From positions 31,341 through 95,340 of the forward strand of contig JAKLMB010000055.1 of assembly GCA_022813625.1 (NCBI GenBank): DNA of 64,000 nucleotides. Direction: 5' to 3'. The stretch is from Aaosphaeria pasadenensis. Taxonomy: Eukaryota; Ascomycota; Dothideomycetes; Pleosporales. The notes under the pieces were generated by a model, which was given only the letters and a program-made list of their open reading frames with translations, was not told the DNA's origin and searched no databases. Made by a program: the position numbers and the translations under genes. This document shows positions 1-10,744 of this stretch, piece after piece (position 1 is the first letter of the stretch; every line of letters begins with the position of its first letter).

Positions 1-102
1 TACAATTTTCTTTCAGAGCCCAGAACGTGGCTAGATCTGGGTACACACGGAGGTTGTGCAGTACGCCGCTCACGCTGTTGCAGCATTTTGCAGCTCTCCA
101 AC

Positions 103-684
103 TCATTTCGTCTTCACTAGGTCAGTACAATGTTGCGTAAAATCATCCACTAACATACTAAAAAGAGTCGCACAGTCGGCTTGAGATGGCGTTAGGGGTG
201 ACAAGAGTGAATGCAAGACACCATTCACATCGCGAAATGGCTGTTGTGAGAACACATCTCGTAATGATTCCTTAAGCGCTTCCTTGCCCAATACTCTTGC
301 TACATGAAGAAGTTGGACTGTTTCAGTCTCTGATAATGTCGGAAAGCCCAATGTTTTCACGACATAAGCAAAGCCGAGTGCATTGTGAACGTGGTTCCCT
401 TGCGATATGCCGTATTTTTTGATGATTTCTGCCATACGGAATAGCCCATCTATCGAAATGGTTTCCTGGGGAATCATATACCCGTGGGCTGCTCTGCAAA
501 CAAGAAGGAAAGCTTCAAAATTCTCTTGTAGGTGAACGGTTCTAGGGTTTTGAACATGCTCAGTAAGAAAAATGGAGCGGAATGTCGGCGACAATACCGC
601 CATATGAGCGGACGAAACAAGAATGGTACCCTCTTGCAACGAAATCAGGACGTCGCCATGCTCGTGAACTTTAGAAGTACTCAT
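103..684 (-). CDS. BTB/POZ domain protein
   Basis: Single-exon 193-aa protein. The first ~95 residues read like a fungal BTB/POZ fold: a short N-terminus, the 'GDVLISL' strand, an 'AHMAVLSPTFRSIF' helix (homologue of the 'vhksvLcsrS.yF' motif), then a helical C-terminal half. BTB domains dimerise and often act as cullin-3 adaptors or scaffolds; the partner here is unknown. I start at the ATG ending at 684, not the frame extension to 882, because a TATA-like ctatataagt lies ~55-65 bp upstream (739-748) and the extra residues carry no domain. The stop is TGA at 103-105. The fold assignment is from pattern only, with no alignment. Confidence 0.75.
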   Translation of the reverse strand: MSTSKVHEHGDVLISLQEGTILVSSAHMAVLSPTFRSIFLTEHVQNPRTVHLQENFEAFLLVCRAAHGYMIPQETISIDGLFRMAEIIKKYGISQGNHVHNALGFAYVVKTLGFPTLSETETVQLLHVARVLGKEALKESLRDVFSQQPFRDVNGVLHSLLSPLTPSQADCATLFSMLVDDFTQHCTDLVKTK

Positions 685-738
685 TTTGTTTATTGTGCTT
701 CGAATGGGAGGTATGAAAATTATGACTTCCGTTGCACA

Positions 739-748
739 GAACTTATAT
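739..748 (-). promoter_or_regulatory. TATA-like box of the BTB gene
   Basis: On the minus strand this reads ctatataagt, about 55-65 bp before the ATG at 684. It is the only AT-rich promoter-like element here and it supports the shorter start. Confidence 0.4.
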
Positions 749-1099
749 AGGACTGCCGTGAACCCAGACCTTTGATAAAAGGTGGTGAGTCTAGTCCCAA
801 CCCATTTTCTTGGTCCTTCCCGGCCGGCCCTTGGTTCAATCACAAGATTCTGGTGGTTTGTCTGGAAGGCCAGATTCAACATGCACTGCGCATGCCCGAT
901 CTTCGTTGCTGTGCAAGAGGTTGGTACGCAGCCTGCAATGTGCTGTCACCCAGCCCCACGCTACCCATTGACTACCCCATTAAATTGACGCTCCGTATCC
1001 TTGCATGCGTCGTATGGTTGTGATTGTGCCGTGCTTTGATAACACAAAATGTCTACGTTCATTGCGTCCAGTGCCAATTAGGTGTGGTGTAATGCACCG

Positions 1100-1440
1100 C
1101 CGTATGCTATCTATCCTTGCACCCCCGTGTTTGCTGTGTCGCGCTACTTAGTATGAAAATCGTAAGGCTGGCGCTGAACGCCCAACGCTATCTATCCTTG
1201 CACCCCTCGTATGTGTTGCTGTGCCGCGCTCCTTGGTATGAAAACCGTAAGGCTGGCGCTGAGTTCTGTGCATGTCTACAAGGATAAACCTAGACTGCCG
1301 ATTGTTCCGACACTACCGAACCTGGTGCACCTCGTACATACTGCTGTGCCGCGCTTATGCAGTGCATTAGTGCGGTTCCGACGCTATCGATCCTGGCGCA
1401 CCTCGTAAATACTGCTCTGCCGCGCTTGCACAGTACCTAG
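1100..1440. repeat. Diverged tandem repeat, ~82-95 bp unit
   Basis: Two neighbouring blocks begin tatctatccttgcaccc (1107 and 1189) and share an internal ggctggcgctga. Two further blocks share the 'ctgtgccgcgct' and 'cacctcgtacatactgct' phrases near 1330 and 1400. Copies are diverged and non-coding. The rest of 685-1819 holds no reading frame I can support. Confidence 0.6.
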
Positions 1441-1819
1441 TGCGGAATCCTCAAGATCAGGCCAGTAGTTCTTGATAGCAACTAACGCAGAGCCTGCTCA
1501 AGAAGAGAGTCAAGACAACAGCGGTGCACCTAGACGGGCTTATACCGGGTGTATTTTAATATTTCACTAGGAAGCCTTGGGGTTAGTCCATCTTTGCCAA
1601 TTCTTGTAGACAGGCGATTTGCCTTTCAGGTACCGTCCTTGATTGCCGTCAATTGGTTCGTAATTTCAATCGAGCACGGTGTCATTCTGTCATCGCCCGA
1701 TCCCCATGTCTAGATCGAGCTCGAATACGATCTTGGGTCGACAGCAATCGGCATCCGGCTGTTTACGGGTTTTAGAAGGATCATTACGGGCTTGACAGAC
1801 GACATCATTTACATTAGAG

Positions 1820-2273
1820 TCAGCTGATATCCATGCCGCAAAATTCTATCAATTGGCGGCGAGTGACGCGAAGAATCGTGGCGTCGAAGTACTCCTTGAG
1901 CGCATCATCGTCGCCGTGCATATTGGCCTCCAAACGCGACCGAATCGAGAAGGCATTCAGTCTTTGGGCATCGCTTCCAGATTCCAACAGGCTAGAAACG
2001 CCAGTCTATCAGATCCATGTCTTGCATTGCATAGAGTGGACGTAATGAATCCAAGAAGACAAGCGGACCCAACTCCACTCCCGATCTTGAGAGCACCGGA
2101 GTTGTCTTGCCTTGGTTCCGTCGTCGGTGCCCAAGAGATGCGTAAACGATTGCCTTCCCGGCGTGATATCCATCCGCGATTCCCATCAACAAGTCGAGGT
2201 ATTCTTTGTGAGCCAAGTAGCTTCCCAAAATACCAACACATTTTGAAGTTTTGGGAACTGTGTGAGAAACGAC
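1820..2273 (-). pseudogene. Decayed gene fragment, unknown family
   Basis: On the minus strand a branch point (ccactaac) and a tttag acceptor open a frame at 2273. It runs through a protein-like stretch (GILGSYLAHKEYLDLLMG, then DLIDWRF) to a stop near 1995. One base out of frame, the sequence continues convincingly (SLLESGSDAQRLNAFSIRSR, then ALKEYFDATILRVTRRQLIE) to TGA at 1820-1822. No intron joins the two halves, so this reads as a gene broken by a frameshift and lacking its 5' part. A 145-aa plus-strand frame over the same DNA (1853-2290) looks like a shadow. I do not recognise the family. Confidence 0.4.
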
Positions 2274-2444
2274 CTAAAGGGCTGGTCTAAGGTAATTGTT
2301 AGTGGTTTGAATGAAGTTTGGTCAATAGTGGGAAATAGAAAAATATATTCCAAGCTTTGCATTATAGGCTACCTAAGTCTATAGAGTAATGAAATCTCGA
2401 CAAGAGCGGCTTGACAGGAACAGCAAGCACCATGTCTGGACATA

Positions 2445-5388
2445 TCAAGCGAGAAATTGCACTGGCCTATCGATGAAATCCGATGGATCTCGATTATGGA
2501 TGTCTACAGTAGTGATACAGCCGTTGGCAATCATGTAAGACGTATCAGGAGGCATCGTTGTCATCAATGCTGGCCGCGTTTGGAGCACTTTACCAAAGAG
2601 CTCGGCTTCGTCTAATGTCAGATCATCAATGCTAGAGAAATAAGTTAGCTTTTCTTAGTCAAAGAATTTCAATCCTTACTCATTTGCACTGATTCTTTTC
2701 CTCAATATTCTTTTCTCGTTGTCGTTCAATGATGTTAGTTTCAAATCAGTGACTTTCAGCGAAGCGCCATCAGGCATTTCACCGGGAAAGAGGAGGAATA
2801 AGCTTGCATTGAGACATGTTGCTCCCTCTAGTACTTTTGTCAACGCCTTTCCCTGTCTGATGTATCTGTTGATGTCTTTCTTGATCAATCTTTCTTCTCC
2901 TTTGTACATAAGTTGATATCTGCGAGTTATTTGGGTTTTGAGCATATCCCCTGCTCTACGTTTTTTATCGTCCTCGGTGAGCATGTCGCATATTTCCGCG
3001 ATCGTTTTCTCTGCAGCCAGCTTCTTATTACGACACTGGTGGTTCTTTTGGTACTTTAGGTTCGACAGCTCCTGGCATGCTTGTTGGAACGTAGCGTGGT
3101 AGCAATACTTGATGTAGCGATGTTGAGCAATCGCCAGGTGGCCTAGTGCTTCTTGTTTACCTAATAACGAATGTATGAAGTAAAGCTTTTCCAGTGCTGG
3201 TCTATCTTCCATGGTCACATCTTCAGACAGGCCTTTCAGCGATGTCTTGAGCGCCCTCAATGTTGGCAAAGAACCAATCTCATGTACATACTGCAAGATT
3301 CTCAGACAACTTCCGCGGGATATCTTCGGAGACCGCTCATTGAGAACTATTTTCAGCCGTTTCATGTCGAAGTTCTCCAAGTCCGCTAATTCCGTCATAT
3401 CGTTTGGACCCTCCTCCGGGGTGGGTAATGTTTCTCTCGTGTCGACAGATTGTGACGGAACTGTATTAGGCACCCCTACACTTTCAATGGCTTGGTCCCT
3501 CATATAGGGTTTCAATAGAGTGTCTAGAAATCGCACCCGTAACTCGTCAGCGCGCGCTAGCGGTGTGGGAGAGAGACGAAGGAGATATGCTTCGGCTAGA
3601 ACAACGGAGACCAGTGTCGGCTCAACGTTTGGTTTAACATCTCCAGGCTATTTTCATGTTAATTGTAGTCTGGTAAAAAGATGAACTGCTTACGTTGATA
3701 TGTACTTCCTTCCAGTCCAATGTCGGCAGCAGTAGTCCAAGTTGTTCTACGATTGGTATGTCTATAGCACCGTGTCCAATGATGTACATTGTCTTAAGTA
3801 ACCCACTACCCAGAAGGAGCAACGGCGGTTCCTCAAAACCCATGTCGATGATGACTGTCAGGTTTTTCATAGCTGGTGTCTCCTCAGTACTGTGATCATA
3901 CTTAGCGCTCATAGTAGAAATATGATCAGGATCACACTCAGCGCTAGAAGTATGACCAGGAATGCAGTTACACTCAGCGCTCATAGTAGAACTATGATCA
4001 GGAATGTAATCATACTCAGCGCTCATGGTAGAAATATGATCAGTAATGCGATCACACTCAACGCTCATCCTGTCAAATGTCATGATAGCATTATGCTCAG
4101 GTAGTGCATAGAGCAAAGCATGAATTAAACGAGATGATAGAGGGCGTCTTTCGAAAAGTGGATCCAGAGCATCTGGTTCGGGATCACTCCCACGGCAGTC
4201 AGTTTGTGGAAGGTAGAAGGTCGTGCGAGAGAGTAGGGTGCGGTATTGGCGAAACATCGCATTTGCTTGTTGTAAGTCATGTTCGTGGCTCTCCACTACT
4301 GCTGGTATGCCATTATCATCGGATGGATTTTGTTGCGCCATCCCGCCGTCAGATTCTCCTCCTTCAGCATGTTTGTAGCTATCCACTACTGCTAGTATGC
4401 CATTATCATCGGATGGATCCTGTTGCGCCATCCCGCCGTAATGGCCAAAGGCTTCATCAAAGAAAGTCGGTTGCTCTTCGATCGATGATTCTCCTCCTTT
4501 AGCGTCTGCAGCTCCTCCTTCAGCGTCTGCAGTTCCATTTAGTATGGTTCGCACATTAATCCGATGCTGCTCTAACATGTCGTACGATGATGCGCTCTTG
4601 CCCTCTGGTGATTGGTCCTGGTCTTCTGGTGATTGGTCCTGGTCTTCTGGTGATTGGTCCTGGTCTTCTGGTGATTGGTCCTGGTCTTCTGGTGATTGGT
4701 CCTGGTCTTCTGGTGATTNNNNNNNNNNGTCTTCTGGTGATTGGTCCTGGTCTTCTGGTGATTGGTCCTGGTCTTCTGGTGATTGGTCCTGGTCTTCTGG
4801 TGATTCGTGCACGAAACTGTTGTACTCAAAGGATACAGATGAAGCAGAAGGATTGATCAGAGCCCCAGGGGACGGGTGTGCATGAGACAAAACTATCCCA
4901 CTTGCAATTTCGTCACCTAGAACAGGAGGGCTGTGACCAGCTGTATACGCGCTCATGGGTTCTAATCTACAAGGCGCATCGGTCATGGCTATGTTGTTGA
5001 TCGTTTCAGTGCGCGTTCCAGGTGGGCTGTCACCAGCAGGCACAAATAAGGAGCTGTCATTCGCATCGGTCATGGCTATGTTCATCTCCGATGGGCGAAT
5101 GGGAAGCTCTCTGGACCTCTTCGTGCTCTTGCTTCGCGGTTCGGCGTAGTTGATCGTTTCGGTGCGCCGTTTTCTCAAGGTGCGGGGTTGCACCCTTATC
5201 TGTGCATCCGCTATGATAATCTTCAAAGCGTCCATCCAAGATTGGGGATCCGTAGGAGGAGTTTTGCTGGTAAGCCATGTATCGATAACTTCCTGATACT
5301 GGTTGTCAATGCATGCAAAAACACAATTCGTATCAAGCGGTACCTTGGCTAATGTCAGCGCCGTCGTTATTTCTTCATCGGCTGCCAT
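2445..5388 (-). CDS. Large repeat-bearing protein, unknown family
   Basis: Three exons: 5388-3707, 3660-2680 and 2631-2445. Intron 1 (gtaagc...aaaatag, ~46 bp) joins a 590-aa frame to a ~330-aa frame in phase, and intron 2 (2632-2679, gtaagg, branch gctaac, ctctag) adds a 62-residue tail. Without splicing the locus looks like two genes. The N-terminal ~90 residues are helical. A low-complexity region follows with a 21-bp array (SPEDQDQ, interrupted by a 10-N gap at 4729-4738), an imperfect duplication with MAQQ.PSDDNGI, and a Cys-containing repeat (STMSAEYDYIPDH). The C-terminal half is helical and basic, with NRYIRQGKALTKVL shortly before intron 2; a similar motif plus intron occurs in the gene at 51750. 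An alternative ATG lies at 5451. Splice edges at intron 1 are good to a few bases. Function unknown. Confidence 0.7.
3890..4072 (-). repeat. Coding repeat around STMSAEYD
   Basis: Four to five imperfect units of ~39-45 bp in the first exon of the 2445-5388 gene, each coding a STMSAEYD..PDH-like peptide, several with one or two Cys. The units are far more alike than the flanking coding sequence. Confidence 0.7.
4605..4803 (-). repeat. 21-bp coding minisatellite (SPEDQDQ)n with assembly gap
   Basis: About nine visible near-perfect 21-bp units (ggtcctggtcttctggtgatt on the plus strand) encode SPEDQDQ on the minus strand. Ten Ns at 4729-4738 interrupt the array, so the true copy number is unknown. 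The array is open in several frames on both strands, which gives spurious ORFs. Confidence 0.9.
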
Positions 5389-5533
5389 GGTGTAGTAAAG
5401 GAAACAAGAACAGGAGTGTAACTCTGCGAGGCAGAAGGTGTGGGACGCCACGAAGTGTTAATTGCAATTGCTGTGCCACATAGGGTAGCATGTCGGTATT
5501 TCCCCCAAACCTGTTTAAGGAACGCCATCCGCG

Positions 5534-5580
5534 ACGCTAGTCAAGCACAACAAAATATTTCTGTGGTGCTTGACTAGCGT
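5534..5580. promoter_or_regulatory. 15-bp perfect inverted repeat between divergent genes
   Basis: The left arm acgctagtcaagcac (5534-5548) is an exact reverse complement of the right arm gtgcttgactagcgt (5566-5580), with a 17-nt AT-rich loop. It sits in the 321-bp gap between two divergent starts (5388 minus, 5710 plus). It could be a shared operator, a hairpin or a small foldback insertion. Confidence 0.6.
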
Positions 5581-5709
5581 TACAGGGTTGGAGTTCTGCT
5601 CTGCCGTGTCTGTGTTTTGGAGAATTGTTTCGTCATCTTGCACGAACGCCGTGAGCTTGGATCATGTTATTTGAACTGTAGTTACCGACACCCAACGGCA
5701 TACCTCGTA

Positions 5710-8046
5710 ATGGATCCCTCCTTTCACGCTTCATTTGCCAAAGCCCAACAGCTTCGCGGCGTTTCTTTGAGTTCATTCATTGCAACAATCTCCACATCTG
5801 CGTTCATCTTCCTCATCCAGGCTGCTATCTTTCTCGCGTTACGCACGAAAGTGCCGGATATCTAGTAGGTCGGCCAGACATTTCACGAAGCAAACTGACG
5901 ATCGATAGTTGTAGAGATACACTGACTTCTGCTGTTCCGAATTTTTCTGACGTGATTCACTTCCGTCACGGCAGCGAGACATTTGATCGATATCTGTTCC
6001 GTCGCTATATCCGGACCATACTCCTCATCTTCGCACCCGCTGCGCTCTTGATTACTCCCATTCTCGTACCCCTCAACTACCACCACGGAAAGGCGGCGGG
6101 ATCTGGCGTGACTGGACTCGACACTCTTGGATGGTCCAATGTCGGCCTGGAACACTGCGATCGCTACTGGGCTCATCTAGTCGCGAGCGTTTTCTTCATT
6201 GGCTATGTCTGCTTTATGATCTGGCACGAACTCACTTATTACATCGAGGCACGACAGCGGTTTCACACTCAAGGTCGATCCACGATACTCATAGACTCTA
6301 TCCCCCAAGAATGGAGGACCAAAGAACGCCTAGCTGCTCAATTAGATTGTTTTCCAGGAAACATATGTAGGATATCGTTCAACCGAGACTTTCGACCACT
6401 GCTTCGGTTGATAGAAGACCGCAATCGCTTACTTCATACGCTAGAACGTATCTACACCGAGTCCATCCGGGAAGAGCTCAGTACCCATGCGATCGGCACG
6501 TCTGAGCGACCGCAAGAAAGCAGTTCTTTTTCCAGGTTCATGAAAGGGACTGCGCGGCGCTTCTATCCCATCCGCTCCTCAAACAGTCAAGATAGGCTTT
6601 CGTGTCACAGAGAGCTCGCGACAATCACTTCGCAGATACAACATTACTGCACAAATCTTGAGGGTAATTCTGCACTATACTCGGCTTTTGTGACTTTTGA
6701 CTGCCCCCTCGCCGCGCACATGGCGTGTCAAACCGTAATGCACCCTCATCCCGGCTACATGACGCCTCGCATTCTCGTAAACGACGAGGAAGACGTCATC
6801 TGGGATAATGTCTGCATCTCCTGGTGGTCTAGGAATGTCCGTACAGTGTTGTCCAATTTGACTATAATCTCTCTGGGACTGTTGTGCGTTGTTCCTGCGG
6901 CATTCGCAGGCCTCCTTTCCCAAATAATCTATCTGACGAAAGCCTTTTCCTGGCTGGAGTGGCTGAGTGATCTTCCTGAATGGTCTCTTGGAGTTCTTCA
7001 GGGCTTGTTGCCGCCACTTATACTAGCTGTCCTACTGAAAGTGTTCTCTACTGGGCTAGAATTCCTTGTTGAGAAGCAGGGTATTGTGACTAAGAGTCTC
7101 GTAAGCCTTCGGATACAGGACTTTTACTTTTCCTTTCTATTTGTACAGATCACTCTGATAGTCTCGTTATCCGCGGGCCTCACAACTCTTGCGAACGAAG
7201 TTGTCAGCGGTGCTGCGGTGGTATCAACAATGGCAAAGAACCTTCCGAAAGCAAGCAACTATTTTCTATCCTACGTTCTCATTCAAGCTTTGTCAGTAAG
7301 CGCGAGCTCCTTGCTACGCATCGACCGTTTGTTCGGAAAATTCGTGTTAGGGATGTTTGATAGAACAGTTACCGAGATGCAAGTCCGACAAAAGGTCACA
7401 ATTCAATTGGGTACATTCGTGCCTATCTACACGAATCTCGCTTGTGTTGGTAATGTGAGCTTCAACAGCTGTAGGAATTTGGCTTATTCTTTTAGGCTTC
7501 GTATATGCCATAATATCGCCCATCATATTACCTTTTCAAACCCTTATATTTGCTCTTTTCTGGGTCATCTATGCCGAGTCTACCGTGTTCCCAAGCAGGC
7601 AAGATACAGGAGGAATGTTCTATCCTAAGGCTCTGAAACATCTCTTGTTTGGCATCTACCTTATGGAGATCAGTCTTACAGCTTTGTTCCTCCTAGTAAG
7701 AGACCAGAGAGGCAACGTACAGTGCATAGGACAAGCAAGCCTTATGGTAGTTGTGATTGCCTTAACTGCCGTCTACCAACACCTCCTCCAGAAGGCTTTC
7801 ACTCCAGTGTTGCATTTTGCTCCCCCGTGTCTTGACTATCCCACCTTGAATCAGCCCATGCACCCCTTCCTGTTGGTACACGAGTCGCTGACTGCAACTC
7901 CAGTGATGAGAATCCCCAGAGATGAGCAAGGTATTGCGGAGAAGGTAGCTAGTGGGAGTGGCGCACCAGCCGGTTATGTGATACGCTATGACGATGCTAA
8001 CATCGGGCCATCCGGTAAAATCGTACTAACTGGGGATCGCGGGTGA
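5710..8046 (+). CDS. CSC1/OSCA-type (RSN1/DUF221) cation channel
   Basis: Three exons (5710-5864, 5909-7449, 7496-8046) give 748 aa. Intron 1 (44 bp, gtaggt, branch aactgac, cgatag) and intron 2 (46 bp, gtaatg...ttttag) restore one frame; unspliced, the gene looks frameshifted twice. Order: an N-terminal TM segment (SSFIATISTSAFIFLIQ), two further TM helices of the RSN1_TM part, a cytosolic PHM7_cyt-like insert with an RNA-binding-like fold (~residues 140-330), then the 7-TM core. That core includes the conserved VYAIISPIILPFQTLIF created by splicing at intron 2 and TGGMFYPKAL just after it. The family forms mechanosensitive or osmosensitive calcium-permeable channels of plasma or internal membranes. 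It is somewhat short for a fungal member but apparently intact. Confidence 0.9.
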
Positions 8047-8233
8047 ATTCGCGCGGGTATAGTTTGGCCCTCTCGAGCCTAGCATAGATACCTTTCCGCC
8101 ATTTACGCTCAACCTAGTTAGCCCCCCAGCAGATAACCAAGCACTCTAAGTGCTGGACATTGTACTTAAAGCATGACAGTATCCTCGTAATGAGAAAAGT
8201 ATTTCTCCATTTCTACCTACAGTTTCTTTCACT

Positions 8234-8785
8234 ATGCCTCGCCTAGGACCGAACAAATCCAGACAATACCGACGGCATCCACCACTCAAGTTTTCTGGCT
8301 GGGAAAATAGAAGGATGGACGCAATGAGGTCAAACATAGGTGGTCCAAGGCTGATTGAAGATCGGGAAGCCTTTCTGAAGCTATGGAAGGGAGACAAAGA
8401 GGATGATCATCGTCTCGATTTTCAAAGACTTTTAGTGCGTACTCAACAGACATGGGAAATACTCTACGACGAGACTCGAGCCTTGCAATATCTGAGCGGC
8501 GATCCCTTCAGTTCCAAGATGTGGGCCCTCTCTCAAGCCATGAAGAAAGCTGTCCAGGCGGTTGTTGCCCCTGATGAAGAGACAGTACCTCAGGACCATT
8601 CGGATACTTCAGGCCTGGTTTCTGCGATCAGAAGTGGTGTTATACCTCGTGAAGAGATCGCTAGATGGATTGCAGTGGGACACCTACAGTTGGTCCCGGG
8701 GCCTGTGAGCGAAGATCTCAAAAGTGATGGCTGTAGTCTCTGGGACCTTGATGGAAACCCTATTACTCTCAAGACAGAACATTAA
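8234..8785 (+). CDS. Hypothetical 183-aa protein
   Basis: Single exon, ATG in fair context (cactATGcc), 190 bp downstream of the channel gene on the same strand. The N-terminus is basic (RLGPNKSRQYRRH) and the rest is helical with charged stretches (LIEDREAFLKLWKGDKEDD). There is no signal peptide, membrane segment or recognised motif. Codon use looks like its neighbours. I do not recognise the family. Confidence 0.6.
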   Translation: MPRLGPNKSRQYRRHPPLKFSGWENRRMDAMRSNIGGPRLIEDREAFLKLWKGDKEDDHRLDFQRLLVRTQQTWEILYDETRALQYLSGDPFSSKMWALSQAMKKAVQAVVAPDEETVPQDHSDTSGLVSAIRSGVIPREEIARWIAVGHLQLVPGPVSEDLKSDGCSLWDLDGNPITLKTEH

Positions 8786-9114
8786 AAGTATGTTTCGGTC
8801 ATCGACCTTGCGAAAAAAGACCTTGTATTCATCGTGTTCGAATGCGCCCCTCGAGAGGGAATTCATAGATTAGGGCACCCGGTGTGCCAACCACCTCTAG
8901 CTCTCTCCAATAACATATACATCGCCACGAATCGTGCTACAGTGCTCAAGCTAAACAAGACCTAAAGTTCATTGGCCAGATAAACCCGGGTTTTCCATCC
9001 ACAGCAAATGTAGTGTTGTCCTATTCCGCCTATAATTCATGCGATTTGGATGCGGGACGTAGCTGTACTACCTTGCGAATACTAGTAAGAGTATTGTAGC
9101 AGGAATCACGTGTA

Positions 9115-9350
9115 GAGGGAAAGACTAGACAGAGCATAGATAGAATCAGAGCAGCTAAGAGAGATCGAGGTATCATCCACCCACCTCCGGAGGCTTATCG
9201 ACAAGGGTGAGTAGCTACCTATCCTGACTTATGCAGGTCGTGCCTGTAATGTTCCCTTCCCTACTATAGAGGCCCCTATACGCAACAGTATCTAAATTGT
9301 CCACGTTGCGTACTGGCATAATTTGATACTTCCCTTGGGCAAACTTAGCA
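9115..9350 (-). repeat. Dispersed repeat, copy A
   Basis: Read on the minus strand, it matches the plus strand of 46470-46680. Both share gcattacaggcacgacct-like DNA and then the block with cctcgacctct. The block 9125-9205 also matches 46115-46195 directly (catagatag...cgaggtatcatccacc...aggcttatcgac). The element type is unknown. It overlaps the end of a 94-codon minus frame (9215-9499), so part of that frame may belong to the repeat. Confidence 0.6.
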
Positions 9351-9499
9351 GAGAAAAAGGAAGATGTGGTCCCTTGGTCTCCCCGCCATGATTTAGATGC
9401 TCGTTGAACGAGAATCCAAAAGTTCAAATCGTCAGGCTTCGATTCCTTGTCGCAAAGAATGTAACAGAGGGCTTTCTTATTGCTTCGGAAGAACTTCAT
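9215..9499 (-). CDS. Possible 94-aa protein, partly in dispersed repeat
   Basis: The frame starts at a true ATG (MKFFRSNKKALCYILCDKE) and ends TAG. Its last ~30 codons lie in DNA that recurs at 46.5 kb, where the frame is not kept. It may be a small gene captured by, or left over from, a repeat element. Nothing is recognisable in the protein. Apart from this frame and the repeat, I see no gene in 8786-9847. Confidence 0.25.
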   Translation of the reverse strand: MKFFRSNKKALCYILCDKESKPDDLNFWILVQRASKSWRGDQGTTSSFFSAKFAQGKYQIMPVRNVDNLDTVAYRGLYSREGNITGTTCISQDR

Positions 9500-9847
9500 T
9501 CCTAGACCAATTCTGGCAATTGGACAATATCTCCCGGGTACTCGATAGTCGACCTGTCTCTAATTTAGTCACAAGCCGACGGGTTGAATGCTTTCCGTAC
9601 CCAATTTTCCGGCCGCGACTTCAAGTGTGGAAGAATGTGCCAGAATTCTGATTCCGGGATGCTAGCGTTCAGACTATTGTTGAATAGTCTTTCTAGAACG
9701 ATGCTCATGTCCTACAACGTGAGAAGGTTGGATAAAAGTATAGGAAAATGCTTGACTTGCTGTTTCTGGACAATCCTTGTCGTACAACACTTGCGCCGGT
9801 TCCATAATCTAGAACGGTCGTGGAGATGCCTGCAATCATAGTCTGAA

Positions 9848-10744
9848 ATGATGGGGTCTTACATGGCTAAATACTGTCCCGCTCATCCACGCTCGACGAT
9901 ATTTGGCCGCGCGGCTCTGCAATCCAGTGGGGCATGGATCGCTATTTCAACAACGTTTGGGTGTACGGACTGTCCAAGCATTGGTCCACTCTTCACGCAA
10001 GGAATGTTGGATTATTCGAGAAGTATAAATGCTATTGTTCTAGACATCAAAATGCCAACTGCCACGAGAGCTTACACAATGTTCTCTACCCGAAAGGCCT
10101 GTCTTATACCCACTTTATCGTCCTCAGGTTCATCAATTTCCACGGCTACCAAGATGCCTACGATTCCGGCCGAGGAAAAAGCGCCATTCACACATTCAAC
10201 CCCTTTGGAGAAGAGACAGGTCGCCGGGATTACTATCGGAACTACAGGAGCCATTATCGGGTCCTTGATGCTTGTCATTCTAATCGTTCGCAGGTGTCGA
10301 ACTAGTAGGAGGCCAGACTCATCTTCTGTCCACAAACAAAGAGACGTTGAAGCAGAGGGCGCTGCTCTTTTTAGTTCGGGTATTAGTCATGGGGCTATCA
10401 ACTCGCGTCCCAGTGTGAGGCCAGTTCATTGCAATGTTTTTGATGAGGCTCTACACTCACAAACATATGGTAGAGCTCGGTCTCACGGTGATATTTCGTT
10501 GAACTCCGATCCGCCTTCTCTGTATTCAGTTGATAGTGACGGAAATGCGTACTCCGGAACTGGGTCAAACTCCCGCGTCTCTGGCTGGCCGTTCCCGAAC
10601 TCTAGCACAGCACCGCGAAGGCTATCCGGCATCTCATTAGAAAGATGCGGAGGTAATCAATCTCACGAGGCAAGCCCCAGTAACGATCCGTGGGCTGAGG
10701 CTCGATTAGGACCTTGGTATGTAGAAGAGAAACCTCAGAAGTAA
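9848..10744 (+). CDS. Single-pass membrane protein
   Basis: Open frame of 298 codons. The C-terminal two thirds are convincing: a Ser/Thr-rich extracellular stalk, one hydrophobic helix (VAGITIGTTGAIIGSLMLVI, ~125-148) with a basic stop-transfer (RRCRTSRR), and a ~145-residue Ser/Pro-rich cytosolic tail. The layout resembles fungal wall-sensor or Mid2-like proteins, but without a WSC domain. The N-terminal ~60 residues contain a Cys pair (GCTDCPSIGP) and no signal peptide, so an upstream exon in 9550-9850 is likely and the true start is uncertain. AT-rich 3' DNA with several aataaa-like words follows at 10775. Confidence 0.6.
   Translation: MMGSYMAKYCPAHPRSTIFGRAALQSSGAWIAISTTFGCTDCPSIGPLFTQGMLDYSRSINAIVLDIKMPTATRAYTMFSTRKACLIPTLSSSGSSISTATKMPTIPAEEKAPFTHSTPLEKRQVAGITIGTTGAIIGSLMLVILIVRRCRTSRRPDSSSVHKQRDVEAEGAALFSSGISHGAINSRPSVRPVHCNVFDEALHSQTYGRARSHGDISLNSDPPSLYSVDSDGNAYSGTGSNSRVSGWPFPNSSTAPRRLSGISLERCGGNQSHEASPSNDPWAEARLGPWYVEEKPQK

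Noticed and set aside
3634..3706. Two separate genes at 2676-3536 and 3634-5451
   Set aside because: A canonical 46-bp intron joins them in phase and the region between is coding-like, so they are one gene.
4544..4885. Plus-strand 113-codon frame opposite the SPEDQDQ array
   Set aside because: Antisense reading of a 21-bp repeat inside a real exon.
7430..7500. Frameshifts in the CSC1/OSCA gene
   Set aside because: Short canonical introns at 5865-5908 and 7450-7495 restore the conserved family sequence exactly.
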